From Gigaspora rosea (Eukaryota; Glomeromycota; Glomeromycetes; Diversisporales; Gigasporaceae): a stretch of DNA of 64,000 bases. A program made the position numbers and the translations under genes. Under the pieces are notes generated by a model. The model was not told the origin of the DNA, did not search any database, and was given only the letters and a program-made list of their open reading frames with translations. Positions 1-12,325 of the stretch are shown here, one piece after another. Location of the stretch: positions 151,402-215,401 of the forward strand of contig QKWP01000363.1 of the NCBI GenBank assembly GCA_003550325.1, written 5' to 3'. The number at the start of each line of letters is the position of its first letter. Positions within the stretch are counted from its first letter, which is position 1.

Positions 1-600
1 CGTTCTTATAAGTAGTTATGTGCATTTTTTTACTGTGGAATTGGTTTTGATGTTTTTAGTTCTTTACTAATCTTTTTTCAATTTTTTAGATATTTTTTCT
101 TCATACAAGGCTTGTCTTTATTGGATCTGGGAATTGCGCGAACGTAGCTCTTGGTGAGTAGTTAGTTTTCCTTTTTTTTCTTTATTTTTTTTAAATATTT
201 ACTAACTATTCTTTTTACTTTTTTGGCTTGTTTAGATTTTGTCAGGCTGGAATCAGCGCTCTTGGTGAGTAGTTTTCTTTTGTTTTTTTTTCTTTGTTAT
301 ATTCCCATGTTCGCTAAATGTTTTTCTCTTCTTTGGCTTGTTTAGGTTTTTTAGGTTCTTTGTAACATGGAATCGGCACAAGTTTTAGTGAAGTTGCTGT
401 TGTTGTTGTTATCATCGGTGTGATGATATTTGTTGGTTTTTGGTGTTTGTCAATGTTCGTTGCATACTTTGTAACGTGAAATCGGCAACAAATATTAGTG
501 AAGCTGCCATTGTTAATGTTATCGTCAGTGTGACGATATTCTTGGTTTTGGGTTTTGTTGATGTTGTGCATTTTTTTTCTTTTTTTTAATAAATTTATAA
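1..600. repeat. Degenerate tandem cassettes, T-rich on the plus strand
   Basis: Two related patterns are seen. At about 105-290 two blocks end in CTCTTGGTGAGTAG and are preceded by a T-rich tract ending in TTTAG, so each looks like a tiny exon between a 3' and a 5' splice site. At 359-467 and 468-560 a unit of 109 bp is repeated with divergence (TTTGTAAC..GGAAATCGGCA.., then a GTTATCATCGGTGTGATGATATT-like part). No coding frame survives. It may be the end of a repeat-containing gene outside the window or a decayed satellite. Confidence 0.45.
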
Positions 601-1960
601 TCATTATGCGATGACATTTAATTAAATACTGTATGACGTAAATATGACAAATTAAAATAAATTAGCCGTGTGGGTGCATGAAAAAATTAAATATGCAACG
701 AAGTATTTTTTTGGTTTTTTTTTGTCCGAAGTTGATCGGTAAAATAAAGATCCGAGTAGTACAAATAAGTCTAGTACTTCGGGATTGTATCACGTGATAT
801 TTGCAGGTTTTGATTGGTTGGGATGGTTGGGATATATATCTCTCTGCAGGAGATGTATCTCCCGCGAGAGATGCCTAAAAGCACCCTTTTGAATAATATG
901 CATTAATCTGGGGTTAAATTCATATCACACAATTTGTTTACGATAATCAAATAGTAGGGGCACAAAGTGCACTAGAGCACTATCTAGATTTTCCCTTTTT
1001 TTATATTACACAAAGATTTTTCTTTTTTTTTAATTAAATAATAAAATAATTGTAATTTTTTAATAAAAACAAACTGACCTTGTGATCACAGCGTCACCAT
1101 GGTGATGGGTCACTATTAAATAATGCCTTTTTTTTTGTTTACACTTAAAATTTTTATTATTTCTTTTACTAATTTTTATATAATTTTTTTTAGTTATTTT
1201 ATTTTTTTTGAAGTCATTCTTTGAAGTTATCCTTTGGAGTTGTTGCCTTGGAAGTTGCTTTTTTTGGAATTACTATCATTTTGTGTATGTTTTTTATCAT
1301 TTTTGGAGTTGTTTTTTCTTGCTATAATCTTTTATTTTTAATTTACTTTCTATATTCTATTGCATTTTAGTATCTCCCTTGAGTTACTGCTATTGGTGTT
1401 TGCCACAATTTGAGTTGTCACTATTGGAGTTATTGCTAGAGTAGTCATTTCAAAATTTTTTTTGAACCTTACATTTTGGTACTATTGCTTTGATTTTTTT
1501 TCGATATTATTAGTTGCTGGGTTATTTTTAAAGTTAGTAGTTTTAGTAATTAGAAGTATTTTTCTTTTTTGGCATGTAAATTATTAGATTAAAGTATTTG
1601 TATTATAAATTTAAATAATAAAATAATAAAATTTAGTTAATAAAATATAAAAAATAGTTAATAAAAACTATAAAATTTAGTTAATAAATTTATAAAATTT
1701 AGTTAATAAACTAATGCATATAAATTTATATACGGATATATATGTACATATATGGATATAAGCTTTTTTACCCGCACATAAATATGCACTAGATAATGCA
1801 CGAGAAAACACATAAAATTGCATGTAAGTACATGCACTGTTGCACGGAATCTGCGCATTACACGTGCTGTAAACGTGCGTTCTCATAATAGATTTACGTG
1901 CAGGTCCGTGTAGTTCCATATCCAAACTTTTTCGTGCATTGCAGTATCATTCCGTGCTAC
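601..1960. other. AT-rich stretch without a supported gene
   Basis: No frame with recognisable protein content. At about 1200-1480 there are loose repeats of the type TTGGAGTTATTGCT, probably a decayed tandem array. An 82-codon minus-strand frame at 1677-1925 is Cys/Tyr-rich and fits no family; I treat it as chance. A short palindrome around CACCATGGTG lies near 1095. Confidence 0.5.
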
Positions 1961-2500
1961 AATTTATTATAGGGTATTATTGGAAGTATCAGATTTCTGT
2001 TGTGATTTGTTATACAAAATTAGCTATTGAACTTATAAACAATTGCAGCGAAGTACAGTATGTGGTAACAATTGCAGCGAAGTACAGTATGTGGTAACAA
2101 TTGAGTTGGTTTGTAATGGAGTTATTGTGATTTCTATTATGGTTTACTGCAAAGAATTTCTGTTACAGAACATGTTAGCTATTAGTGACACACAATCATG
2201 AGATTGACTTAGAATTATTGTAATTCTATCGAGATTTACTGTAAAAAATTCTGCAGAACTTAATAATTATTGTAAATTGCGCTGCGCTGGTTTGTACTGG
2301 AAGTATTAAATTTCTATTATGATTTGCTGTAAATATTCGGCTACAAAACATACAAAAAATTGCGGTGATGCACAATATGTGGTAAAGGTTGCGTTGGTAT
2401 GTACAGAAGTTATAGTAATTTTATAATAATTTACTGTAAAAGGTTTCCATACAAAATTTATTAGTTATAGCGAACACAGCAATTGGTTGAGATAAAATCC
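1960..2500. repeat. Degenerate tandem repeat with a perfect 29-bp duplication
   Basis: The segment reads as several diverged copies of a unit of roughly 110 bp (motifs TGGTTTGTA, TTTCTATTATGATTT, GCTGTAAA, CAAAACAT). Inside it, 2041-2069 and 2070-2098 are an exact 29-bp tandem copy, starting AATTGCAGCGAAG, so at least one duplication is recent. Confidence 0.6.
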
Positions 2501-4497
2501 TTGCAGAACTTAACTACTATTATTTAAGCAAGAATATAATAATTAATTTTATTCACTTTTTATTTATTTATTTACTTAATTTTTTTTTAAAAAACTTTTT
2601 AGCTTTTTTTTTTATTAATCTGTAAATGGATACCGATTCGAAAACGACATATGTCATTTCACGATTCACGAATGATACATGTCAATTCAGAATCGACATA
2701 AATTTTAAAATGACATGGAACAATTATACTCTTATAAGTTCCTTCTTGCTAGCCGACAAATAATCGCTACTCAATATAAAATCACAAAACAGTACCAATA
2801 AAATTTGTACATGCGCCACATGTACATCGCTAGTTGATTTACGTACGTATAATCCCGTGCATCATATAAATTGTAAACCAAAAAATTATTTGATTTATGG
2901 ATAGGGCAAGGGTTAGCTTTAAAGTTGTAATAGTTTATAGTTTATACTAATATTTGAATTTTTTGTTAGAACCTGGCTAGTGTTAATTTTATTAACAAAT
3001 CAAATTTCACGAAAACCACAGAATGATCTAACAAAAATTAGCCAACCACCGTGAAAGCAAGCTACGATGACTAGGTCGTACTAATCAATGTTTTGCAAGT
3101 ATTTTAACCTCAAAATGTAACTAGCTTGTAAGTATTCAGTGAAATTTAAGAGCTTGCCTTGAAATAATTGAAAATTTGTAATTTAGAAGAATCTTTCCTC
3201 CGTGAAATTCTGACTCCTCCGACACAAGTATACAAGCTATAAAAATGTCATTTATCAATTAATTAAATAATACCCCAAAATTCAAAGCAATCAAAAGTAT
3301 AAATTTAGCTCGATTATTTGTAATTTTAAAATTATCAACTAAATAGGTCAAGTATCAATTTTATGTTTATTCAAATTTCCTTAACCATCTGAATTATTTT
3401 AAAATTTCAACTTAAATATTTTTAGAATCCACTTAGACGAATTCCAAATTAAGTGAATTTCTATTTCAACGCATTAATGAAAATCTCTCCCTTCAAGTAG
3501 GTAGATCCGCACCAAATTCAGTCGATTTGTATCGTATCTCTAATCGTAATCTAAATAAGGTTAGATAAATTTCCGAAAAATGGGAAAATATGTGCATGTA
3601 ATATCAACTCCGAATAATTTTTACGGTTTTTTTTAAACAAAATAATTTAGTTTTAACATAAATTACGGCATACTTGGTCCGGATACATAACAAAATCTTT
3701 TGTTATAAAACGTAAGTATCAATATTGCGTAACTAGAACAATTATTAAAATATTTAACAAAGGGTTTTGTTAATAACAAAATCAGCAAACCATTGCAATA
3801 AATGAGCTATAAAACAGTGAATATCGGACTAATTTTGCATTTTAAGCCAAAATACTGTTGTTGTTGTTTTTTATATAAAATGTCGGATTTTACCACGCAT
3901 TTCAATTTTATATCCTTTTTCTCAAAAATTAGAAATCGTCAATTCTCTACATCTTCATATTAGAAGGTAAAAATAACGGAAAGTCTATTAGAAGCTCAGT
4001 AAGTGAAACGAATAGTTCAAGCATAAAGTAGGTATAGCACACGAACTATGTGGCGACAATAAACACAGTACGAGCAATAAATATATATAATAGATGACAT
4101 TCTCTAAATGTCACATGGTTATTTGTTGTATAGTAAATTTTAATAATATTAATAAGGAAACTAAAAATGATATTAACTAGTAACCATTTATGTACGTTAA
4201 TTCCCAACATTTTAATTAGACCCTGTTATATGGCAAGAATGTGACATTTTTGATATATAGCCATGTCTCATTTAGGAAGTACCTTCTATCCGCAGTCCAA
4301 ATATCGATGATTTTGAAGAACAATTTGAGCATTAGCGAGCTAATGAATTTTAAACCAGAATAACTTTTACTTATACACGATATTATGTAAGAAAAAACAA
4401 TTTTTTTTTTATTTATGAATATTATAAATTGATATACAGTAGTTGATAATATTTTTTAGTTATTTGTACAAAAATTTTACAAAATTTTACAAAATCA
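2500..4497. other. AT-rich intergenic region, no gene seen
   Basis: Both strands are closed by frequent stops. I see no domain motif, RNA gene or clear terminal inverted repeat. The part next to 4498 would hold the 3' untranslated region and terminator of the minus-strand gene there, but no diagnostic signal stands out. Confidence 0.5.
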
Positions 4498-4985
4498 TTA
4501 TGTCAAAAAGCTAGTAGAAAAATAATCCGAAGGAGGTAGTAAACAATTTGGCCAACTTGCAATTATGTTGAGAGGAGCATTTCGAACTTCTTCCTGTTTC
4601 TCGGAATCCTTGTAAGCCCCACGTTTTCTGGGTGATGATGGGCGTTTTTTAGGCAGCGCTTTGGGTCTTGACAAACCAGGTCTGACCGTAACCCATTGAA
4701 GTGCAGAATTGCCTTGTAATAACGTCGATTTAATCTCTGCCATCGCCTTTACTGGCGGAAAGTTTCGAATAATTTCCGCTATTTTCTCGCATGTGTCAAA
4801 TGTAATTTCTTCGTTACATGCTTTATAAACTGCAACAGGTCCAATTTTTGTTTTGTCTACAGATTCGAGAAGAATATTAAATATATGCATTTAAATAAAT
4901 AATATTATATGTTTTTTCCTTATTTACCTGTCCCAGGTTTTTGAATTAAGCGTCTAATTGGTAGCAAAATATTGGAAAGTTCCAT
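4498..4985 (-). CDS. Two-exon hypothetical protein, 138 aa
   Basis: I do not recognise this protein. On the minus strand, exon 1 is 4985-4928 (start MELSNILLPIRR) and exon 2 is 4856-4498, separated by a 71-bp intron (4927-4857) with a GTAAAT donor and a TAG acceptor; the splice joins G|AC and keeps frame. The predicted protein has an ordered part up to about residue 70 (DKTKIGPVAVYKACNEE, then EKIAEIIRNFPPVKAMAEIK) and a very basic stretch around residues 80-105 (SRPKALPKKRPSSPRKRG), a likely nuclear-localisation or nucleic-acid-binding tail, then a short hydrophobic end. There is no signal peptide or membrane segment. A single-exon reading starting at 4890 is possible, but it would begin inside the intron. 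The intact frame with a clean intron and codon use richer than the surroundings supports a real gene; its function is unknown. Confidence 0.65.
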
Positions 4986-6219
4986 TATGAAAATGAATGT
5001 GTTGAGAAATAAAAATGTTTGAATTTATTGTTTAAATATTTTTTGAATAATATCATTTGCTAGATATACTGTACATAAATCTCGTTTATTAATTCAACAA
5101 TTGGTAAGTTGGCACATTTTTAATAATATAAATAAGATAATCTTTATATTTCGTAATCATCTAATCTATCAATTTTATTTGTTCATGAGTTTTTTTAAGT
5201 TTAATTGTCATTGATAACATATAATTTATGCTAAAATATTTGTCAGGTACACGTATTTTGGAATGTCGCGATGATCACAACAAATTTAGGTATGTTGAAA
5301 TTATTATGATTGGCAATAACTTAAGAATCTTTATCTAGCAAATAAAGTTTGTGTTGCTTTATAAATAATTTACGGCTGAAAAATATCTTTTTCCTATAAA
5401 ATTCTAATTAAAATAGAAGAGAAAGAAAACAGACAAGATGTACAAACGTGGTAATTAGCGTTACCATATCATCTTATAAATACTATAGTTAATCATAATG
5501 ATAAGAATGTGCTGTTCCAGCATTCGAAATAATAAATCGATCGGGCCAAATTCGGGCTGAGTCACTATAGAAGCATCTTTCCTTGTAATAAATCACGTTA
5601 TTAAACATATTTAAAATCAGTCATATGAAAACATAATTAAGCACTCAGTAAGTAGTTTTGATAAGGGATTTCTTAATTGAGCCTTTTGTCCAATTTATTC
5701 GGACTAATCGGGCAATTATATTAAATGAGTATCAGCAAATAATGGATTATGAAATGTTAAGCTCTAAAGTGCCAAAAGAACGCGCCTAACTCCTGAGTTA
5801 AAGATTTCCGGAATTATTATTAAGATCTTCATTATTAACATATATTATAATTTACCAATCAATTATTGCACTAATTACTCGGGGGTTTTTTTTGTTGCTT
5901 ATATTTATATATTGCTAAGATAACGAGTCCATCCAAGTTTTTAATAAAGAATCAGTGAATAAAAAATGATTGAAACTTGAATCTAGTGTATTTTTGGCAT
6001 TGACAAGAAAATAGAAAACGATCTAAGCGAATAACACCGGAATGATTCTGTTTTGGGAAGTTAGACCCTTGTATGGTATAACAATGAAATTGTACATATA
6101 ATGATTAAATTGCATAGAAATTGCAACGATGAATTTGTATAGAAATTGGATGTAACGCGAAACCCGTCTTTGTGTAACGTGCCACGATTCGTAAGACAAA
6201 CAAGCTTTAGGGTTAGGGT
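4986..6219. other. Upstream of the minus-strand gene; no other gene seen
   Basis: The part next to 4985 should contain the promoter and 5' leader of the minus-strand gene, but I see no clear TATA box or initiator. The remainder has no coding frame. Near 6211-6221 two telomere-like TTAGGG units abut the kinase fragment that follows. Confidence 0.4.
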
Positions 6220-6540
6220 TATTGGTTGGAAGGACCTCGATGGGTCTGGAATGAAGTTAGTGCTGCATGGTGCCGTAATGGTCCGACTAAAGTTGCTCTT
6301 AAAAAAATTGATGATTCTCAAGAACCTTCTATGAACTTTTTAAAGCAGGTACATATATAATAAAAATAAAATATAAATATATTTAAATATATTTAAATTC
6401 CATAAATTGTATGACTTTTCATTCATTCATATTCATTTCTACTATTCTCTTCCTCTTCGTAGCTTGAAACATATCATCGTTGTCTACAAAGTGGTTCTAT
6501 GGCTGATTGTTTCGGAATAACGAGAGATGAAACTGGCTGT
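6220..6540 (+). pseudogene. Truncated TKL-like protein kinase, N-lobe fragment
   Basis: Two exons of a kinase N-lobe are readable. Exon A, 6220-6348, encodes YWLEGPRWVWNE.., then GPTKVALKKIDDSQ, where VALK carries the ATP-binding lysine, and MNFLKQ leads into helix C. A 114-bp intron (6349-6462, GT..CGTAG) is followed by exon B, 6463-6540, encoding LETYHRCLQSGSMADCFGITRDETG, the stretch between helix C and strand 4 in this family. Both exons share frame. The glycine loop is missing upstream, where TTAGGG units and unrelated sequence begin, and the frame ends at an ambiguous base (6543) and poly-T; hinge, catalytic loop and C-lobe are absent. The 'WLEGP..W' insert is typical of kinases expanded in arbuscular mycorrhizal fungi. 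A dead fragment unless an assembly error hides the rest. Confidence 0.75.
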
Positions 6541-6586
6541 TTNTTTTTTTTAATATACAGTATATTAATACATTCATGTTCATATC

Positions 6587-6860
6587 TAAGCCATGCAAAG
6601 TTAATTTTTCGTTTTGCATAGCATGGAAACAGAAAAAATTTGGTCAACGATCAGTTTTTTTCCATCATTCATATCGGATAATTCCGGAAATTAAGATTTC
6701 GATCGGGTGATACCGGAGAAATTTATGAAAAAAATTAAATGGCAAAAATCGAATAATTGGCACAATTGGAACTTCAAAAAAAAAAAAAAAATTTTTTGAA
6801 AAATTGAAAAAATCGGTCGGCGGGTAATGCAAAACGAAAAATCAACTTTGTGCGTCCTTA
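6587..6860. mobile_element. MITE with about 34-bp terminal inverted repeats
   Basis: The left end (6587-6626) begins TAAGCCATGCAAAGTTAATT and the right end (6827-6860), read on the other strand, begins TAAGGACGCACAAAGTTGAT; both continue TTTTCGTTTTGCAT. There is no coding capacity. The same ends recur at 61107-61357, so this is a family. No convincing target duplication was found. Confidence 0.7.
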
Positions 6861-8022
6861 GCCAATTTCTGCAATTTCAATACTAATCTGGCCCTTGACC
6901 CTAAATAAACGAATTTGATAATTGACATGTGAGCATGAAAATTTTATGGAAAATATGGATAAATTAAAAATCATGTGCGTTTTTTAAAAAATACTATTCC
7001 AAAAACATGTAAACACGAGCTCAGACCATAGATTTACATGTTCACATACTACTGCTTATCTCATAAGTTTCAAAGATTGGCCTGTCATAGTACGAAATAT
7101 TCCCGAAAACAAGAAAGAAGTTTATACATACTTAGCATACGTCTATATGCTGAAGTTACCCTTCATAGTGATGTACCGTTTATATGATACGCTGATTTTT
7201 TGTGTACAGCACATATGCGACATATCATTATCTTTTATATACGAATATATTTGACATCACAATTAATTTACATGATTCCGCAATTCTGCAATTCCGCAAT
7301 TCTACAATTCCGCAATTCTACAATTACGCAATTCCGCATTGCCGCATTAAATGTCGATTAACAATATAAATGAATGTGGAAATAACGCACATAATTTGGA
7401 CATTGTCACAGCTCGGTAAATTTAACTTGAAACGAATTTAAATGGAATTTGAACATCTTAAAATCAAAATTTTAAAGAATTCCGATGGACTTTTTTCGTC
7501 TACCAAATAACGGCTTTTCATATGCAACTAATAAGGGTTTTTAGAATTAACGTGATGAAAGAGGAAATCTAATTTTGGCAGAAGTAGATGACATACACAT
7601 ATTCAAATGTTATTTATTCGTTAAATAGGTGTCTCCGATCTCAAAATTTAATATACAAATATGATTTTTTAAACTCCCGCTTATTTCCGAAATATGCTAC
7701 TCTTTTTTTTTTTTTTTTAATTCTGAAACCTCTCAATAAGAATAATTTTAATTGGTATTTTCTTGCTAGCTATTAAATAAGTCATTAATTAAGCCAAATA
7801 ATTCTTACATAATTCTTCGTACACATATAATTTGAATATTTAGTTCTATACGAACTAATTAGACATGTGATTAATTGACATGAAATTATAAATCAACATA
7901 TAACTTACAACGCCCAGCTTCACGCTTTTCATACACAATAATCAGGGGTTATTTTCTTTTTTAGGTTTGTTGAATCATGATTACAAAGATCGTAGATTGA
8001 TCTTTTGCAACTTTTATTATTA
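6861..8022. other. Gene-free AT-rich stretch with an octamer microsatellite
   Basis: At 7272-7349 the 8-mer CGCAATTC and variants (CTACAATT, CTGCAATT) repeat about ten times. A short hairpin (ATGTAAAC..GATTTACAT) lies near 7007-7042. Otherwise no gene or RNA signal is seen. Confidence 0.55.
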
Positions 8023-8158
8023 GCTCGCATCTCTCACCCTATCTCTATACTATAGTTTTGGCAAAGATTTGTATCGTATGATGTATAAATGCTCGTATCT
8101 CTCATCCTATCTCTCTACTACAGTTTTGGTAAAGATTTGTATCGTAAGATGTATAAAT
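8023..8158. repeat. 68-bp tandem duplication
   Basis: The unit starts GCTCGCATCTCTCACCCTAT and occurs at 8023-8090 and 8091-8158 with a few substitutions. Each copy ends GATGTATAAAT. No coding frame. Confidence 0.8.
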
Positions 8159-9310
8159 ACTGGCTTATTCGAAATTGGCAATAACAAATTACAATTTTTG
8201 CTTCAAAATTTTTAATTCTAGTAAAAAAAATTCATTTTTGTCACCATATAAGTTTCCTTAATTTAGCTAACAATCGTTATGCTGATGTAGACAATAGAAT
8301 GTATTGGTCATTGATAGTTGATCGAATTTGGTAATGTTTGTGTCAGAAGACCCGAGAAGAGAAAGTTATTAGAGGGTATGTATCCTGAGGTGACATGTTG
8401 TGTAATGATTAACACATGATACATTTATCTAGCAACTGTCAGGTGTACTGAACTATAAGTCTGTATACCGAAGCTTAGCTCAAAGGAATCTATTGTAGTA
8501 TAGCTGACACATGTTTTAAATCAATTGCTTAATAATAAATTTTAATGGTGTGACATATGCTGCAAGAGAACCAAGGATATGGGAATATCAATAAATTTAT
8601 CGATTTAGTCGTCACTCGTATGAAAATAGCTGCACACTTCAATTAATATGAACTCATTTCTAGGCCCAATCGATATGACCCAATAGAATTATACAATATC
8701 TAGGAATTAATTTATTAAATAAATCATTATTCAACGATTAGTTTCTTTTGAAAGTTTTAAATTGATTAGTTGTCAACTTGGCCGTCTTTTCTATTAGTCA
8801 TTTAGTACTAGGAAAATGGAATTCATATTTTTTATGCTACACCTGATCTATCAAATCAGAATTTAGAATTTGTTATGCAAGTGTGGTGTGCATGTAAATA
8901 TGCAAGGGTGCATAAAAATTCAAAATATACTAGCTTAAATAAGTAACACAAAGACATCGGGATCTACCTGTAATGTCCTTCGGACAATCACAGAGAATTT
9001 GAGAGAATGCCAACCCTATTAAGGCTACATAGTTTAGGATATTTGTAACTTAAATAAAGCCAATGTTATCAGGTGGTTTGGTTTGAAAGTTTCATATCAG
9101 GTTTAATCTAATCGAATTTTTGATTCAATAGATAAACTAAATGGAAATTTTTCTAACTTCAAAATTTGTTAATTGTACAGTACTGTACGTCTCAATCATC
9201 CCAATCTCTTATAGAGACTGCCTTCCATTCTTTAACGCCCACTCTCCAATTGCCTGCATAGTACAACTGTTATTGTGAATTGATTCTTAACGATATTTTT
9301 GTCATCACGT
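8159..9310. other. AT-rich intergenic region, nothing recognised
   Basis: No sustained frame, splice-site pair with protein content, or inverted-end element was found on either strand. Confidence 0.5.
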
Positions 9311-9750
9311 CCTATTAGGGCAAAGATTTACCAGTTTTTAGTTTGAACACACCCTATTAGGGCAAAGATTTACCTGCTTTTAGTTTTAACACACCCTATT
9401 AGCGGTGATGTCTAAAGCCGTGTCCAATCATATGTTTTTGACTTTTTAATAAAAGTAAGGTAAGGGTTAGTCTGGGATTAGAGTTAGAGTGTAATATATA
9501 GTAAAATTGTCCTCCAACATTTTTTGTTAATGACCCGAGATAGTTTATGCACTCGTTTCTTGTATTTTTTGTGTTTTTCACTTTGGTTTCGCTTTTTTTT
9601 TTCTTCGGGCTTATCCGTGTTGATCAAAATAAACAACTTTAATGGTCATATGTCACGTAATTGAACACGGCTTTAGACGACCTCCTATTAGGGTAAAGAT
9701 CATCTTTTTTTAGTTTAAACATGTCCTATTGAGGTAAAAATCTACATTTG
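9311..9750. repeat. 42-bp minisatellite split by a MITE
   Basis: Units beginning CCTATTAGGGCAAAGATTTA run at 9311-9352 and 9353-9394 and a partial one starts at 9395. The array stops for the element at 9410-9678 and resumes with units at 9684-9724 and 9725-9750. The split shows that the array existed before the element inserted. Confidence 0.75.
9410..9678. mobile_element. 269-bp MITE nested in a minisatellite
   Basis: The ends are inverted copies: GTCTAAAGCCGTGTCCAAT at 9410-9428 and, on the other strand from 9678, GTCTAAAGCCGTGTTCAAT. CATATG follows on the left, and ACGTGACATATG on the right. The inside is T-rich with AAGGGTTAG motifs and no gene. The 60-codon minus-strand frame within it is not credible as a gene. 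I could not define a target duplication. Confidence 0.75.
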
Positions 9751-11050
9751 TTACTTATCGTCTTCTTTTATTTTATATTTATGTATTTATTTATTTATTT
9801 TTTTATTCCATTAATTAATATCACCATGATTATTGTTTCTACTATTTTATTTTATTTTTATTATGTTATATGGCAACAATAGCACCAATATCAGCATTCA
9901 TACAATAACCTCATCATCACGGTACGGTTGGTACGTAAGCGCCAGCACGATGCGTCAATGTTGTAAGGACATTATTTCTATTATTTCTTGTCCTTTAATT
10001 AAGCAAAATGTATATAAGTGATTTAACTTCGATTTTTAACAAAGAAGATTTTGACTCTCCATTTGCACAATAAAAATAAAAAGTTCAATATCTCTTAATC
10101 CATCGTTCTCGGATATCATATATTTCAGCTATTAGATGTTATTTATGCATACTTTCCCTAAATATTCATGATTATTGGTACAATATTCTAAAAACTAATA
10201 TCAGATTCTTTTTAAAAGTTACTAACTATTATCGGCGAAACCAACATCTACATCTTAATAAAAGATAATTGTCCTTAATATTATATGGACCATATAGGTA
10301 TTACATAAGTCAACCTTAGACACTTATGACTCCTACTATCAGAATAGTATACGCCAGTACTTCCTAATATGTAATGCGCATGAAATAATGCTTACTCGGA
10401 TCTCTTGCAGTATAGGTATTCTAAATCAAATACACTTACCCTATCCGGTTACGATTGGAACCGAATTGGATACTCACGTAGCACATACTGTTATAGTTAA
10501 GTTTACATTTGATGTTATCGTCAAATCAATTTCTATTCCGCTGTTACAAATTTAAACATACACGATAAAAAATCTAACTTGTGTGTTTACTCCTCATCTA
10601 ATCCAATTTTTAATTTATTGTACTGATCTAACTCTATCAATTTGTACCAAAAATGGGTGTGTTACGATGAAAATTTACCGCGCAAGCGTTCGCACTTACC
10701 AAAAATGAACATGTTGCAATTATACCAAAGTTCGTTTACATAATTTCCCATTCAAAAAAAGCGATTTATAAGTTTACGCAGGTTAAATAAATTCACGTAG
10801 TACGTACTTACTAGTACTGTATCAAAAATTACTTGTTTTATAATCTGCATATGCTTTGTCGAATTTTGATTCAAAAATTTGATACGATAGTATTTAAACA
10901 GTTTTTAGAAAAATTTTAAACTTCAATTCAAAGTAATTAAATTTGGTTTATACACAAGAACAATTAATTTAAAAGTTAATGATTCAACAAAATATCGATA
11001 TAATTAAAAATAGATAAATATAATAAAATTTACAAACAAATAATAACGTA
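9751..11050. other. Gene-free AT-rich stretch
   Basis: Starts with a simple TTTA-rich tract (9765-9815). The rest shows no coding frame, RNA gene or inverted-end element that I can support. Confidence 0.5.
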
Positions 11051-11420
11051 ATGGTATCAAAAACATCACCCCAATTATATGAATTAGAGATTTGGCAGCA
11101 TAAAGAAAATAATAATCGAAAAATATATGACCTCTCTCGTTATGTACTTAAATATAAAGAAGAGCTCAAAAAAAAAGAAAATCATTTCATAATCTTCGTG
11201 AAAAAGTTATTATTCTCAACGTTGCCAAGGCTTATCGAGCTGAACTTGAATCACTTGAATCCGTGCAAAAAATGTCGATAATGCTAACAACATAGCAAGA
11301 AGTTGAATTAGTTGTAGCTTTCTATCGGAAAGAACTGAATTGGATAAATGTTTCTTAGAAAGTCTTTGATGACTTCTCCATTAATTTAATGCGATATTCT
11401 GTCGAAAGAAAGGGTATTAT
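11051..11420 (+). pseudogene. Decayed gene of unknown family, coiled-coil-like
   Basis: The frame opens with MVSKTSPQLYELEIWQHKEN and continues with charged, helix-prone sequence (KYKEELKKKENH). At about 11190 the frame must change: the +1 frame gives HNLREKVIILNVAKAYRAEL and ESLESVQKM, then meets TAG, after which QEVELVVAFYRKELNW and SINLMRYSVERKGIIER remain readable past a further stop. The pattern of heptad-like charged residues with one frameshift and at least two stops indicates a dead gene rather than chance. I cannot name the family. Confidence 0.45.
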
Positions 11421-12325
11421 TGAACGTTAATGCCTAGTAATATTAAAATAAATATTTGTATATTATAATAGGGTTCGATTTAATATTTATGTATTTAGTA
11501 CACAAAGCTGATTATAAATCCATAGATTCTACTTATCATGTAATATAAAACAAAAATAAAAAAAATTTCAATTTGTATTAATTAGTTTATATATAACCAA
11601 TAAAACTGGTTAAATTTGAAAATTATATAATACAAATTTATATATTATAATCTATCTTTAATCTCAAGTAGAATTTTTGTAAGTTCATATTAATGCGCAT
11701 GTGAGCAGGCATAAGCTTCGATATTAACTAAATAATTCGTAAATTACAAAGAAAGCACTCTTTGTTCTTTATCTAATCTCCGTTATAAACGTGCGCATGC
11801 TGTAATTTATTATAAGAAAGAATCATTGAATGAATATCAGAAAGAGCCCGAACTCTCGTTCTCCAGGAGTCATAGTATCTATCCTTTTTATTCTAGCATA
11901 TTTTTTGCAATCTTATCTGTTTTTTGCATTTTTTTTTTTAATGATCTTTTTAATTATTAAATTTCCGATTAAAATTTTTTGCAAGGGATAGCGACAGTCA
12001 AAAAATCAAGATTTTATTCCGTTGCATGGGCCAATGCCGAAAATTATCTGAATTTAATAGAATATGGAAACTCTTCCACTCCACTACTCTGTCCAGTCTA
12101 ATTATATAAATTTATATAATTAGGTTGCTGCGCGACGTTGTCACGCTAGAACCAGGAACGGGATACAAGTGTGATTAATAGAGTGGTAACTAAATAACAC
12201 AATTTATTGGTTAAATTGTGACTGATAATTGCTGATTTCTTCACAGCAGATGCCGCATTATGACGTGCCTTCGACAACATCATAAAAACAGTATCCTAGA
12301 AAATAATCATATCATCCACAACTAG
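11421..12325. other. AT-rich stretch without a supported gene
   Basis: No frame with protein-like content was found. A GCGCATG-containing pair (about 11694 and 11792) is a weak inverted similarity only. Confidence 0.45.

Noticed and set aside
314..604. 96-codon minus-strand frame
   Set aside because: It lies across the tandem repeats of the first 600 bp, is His/Asn/Thr-rich and has no domain.
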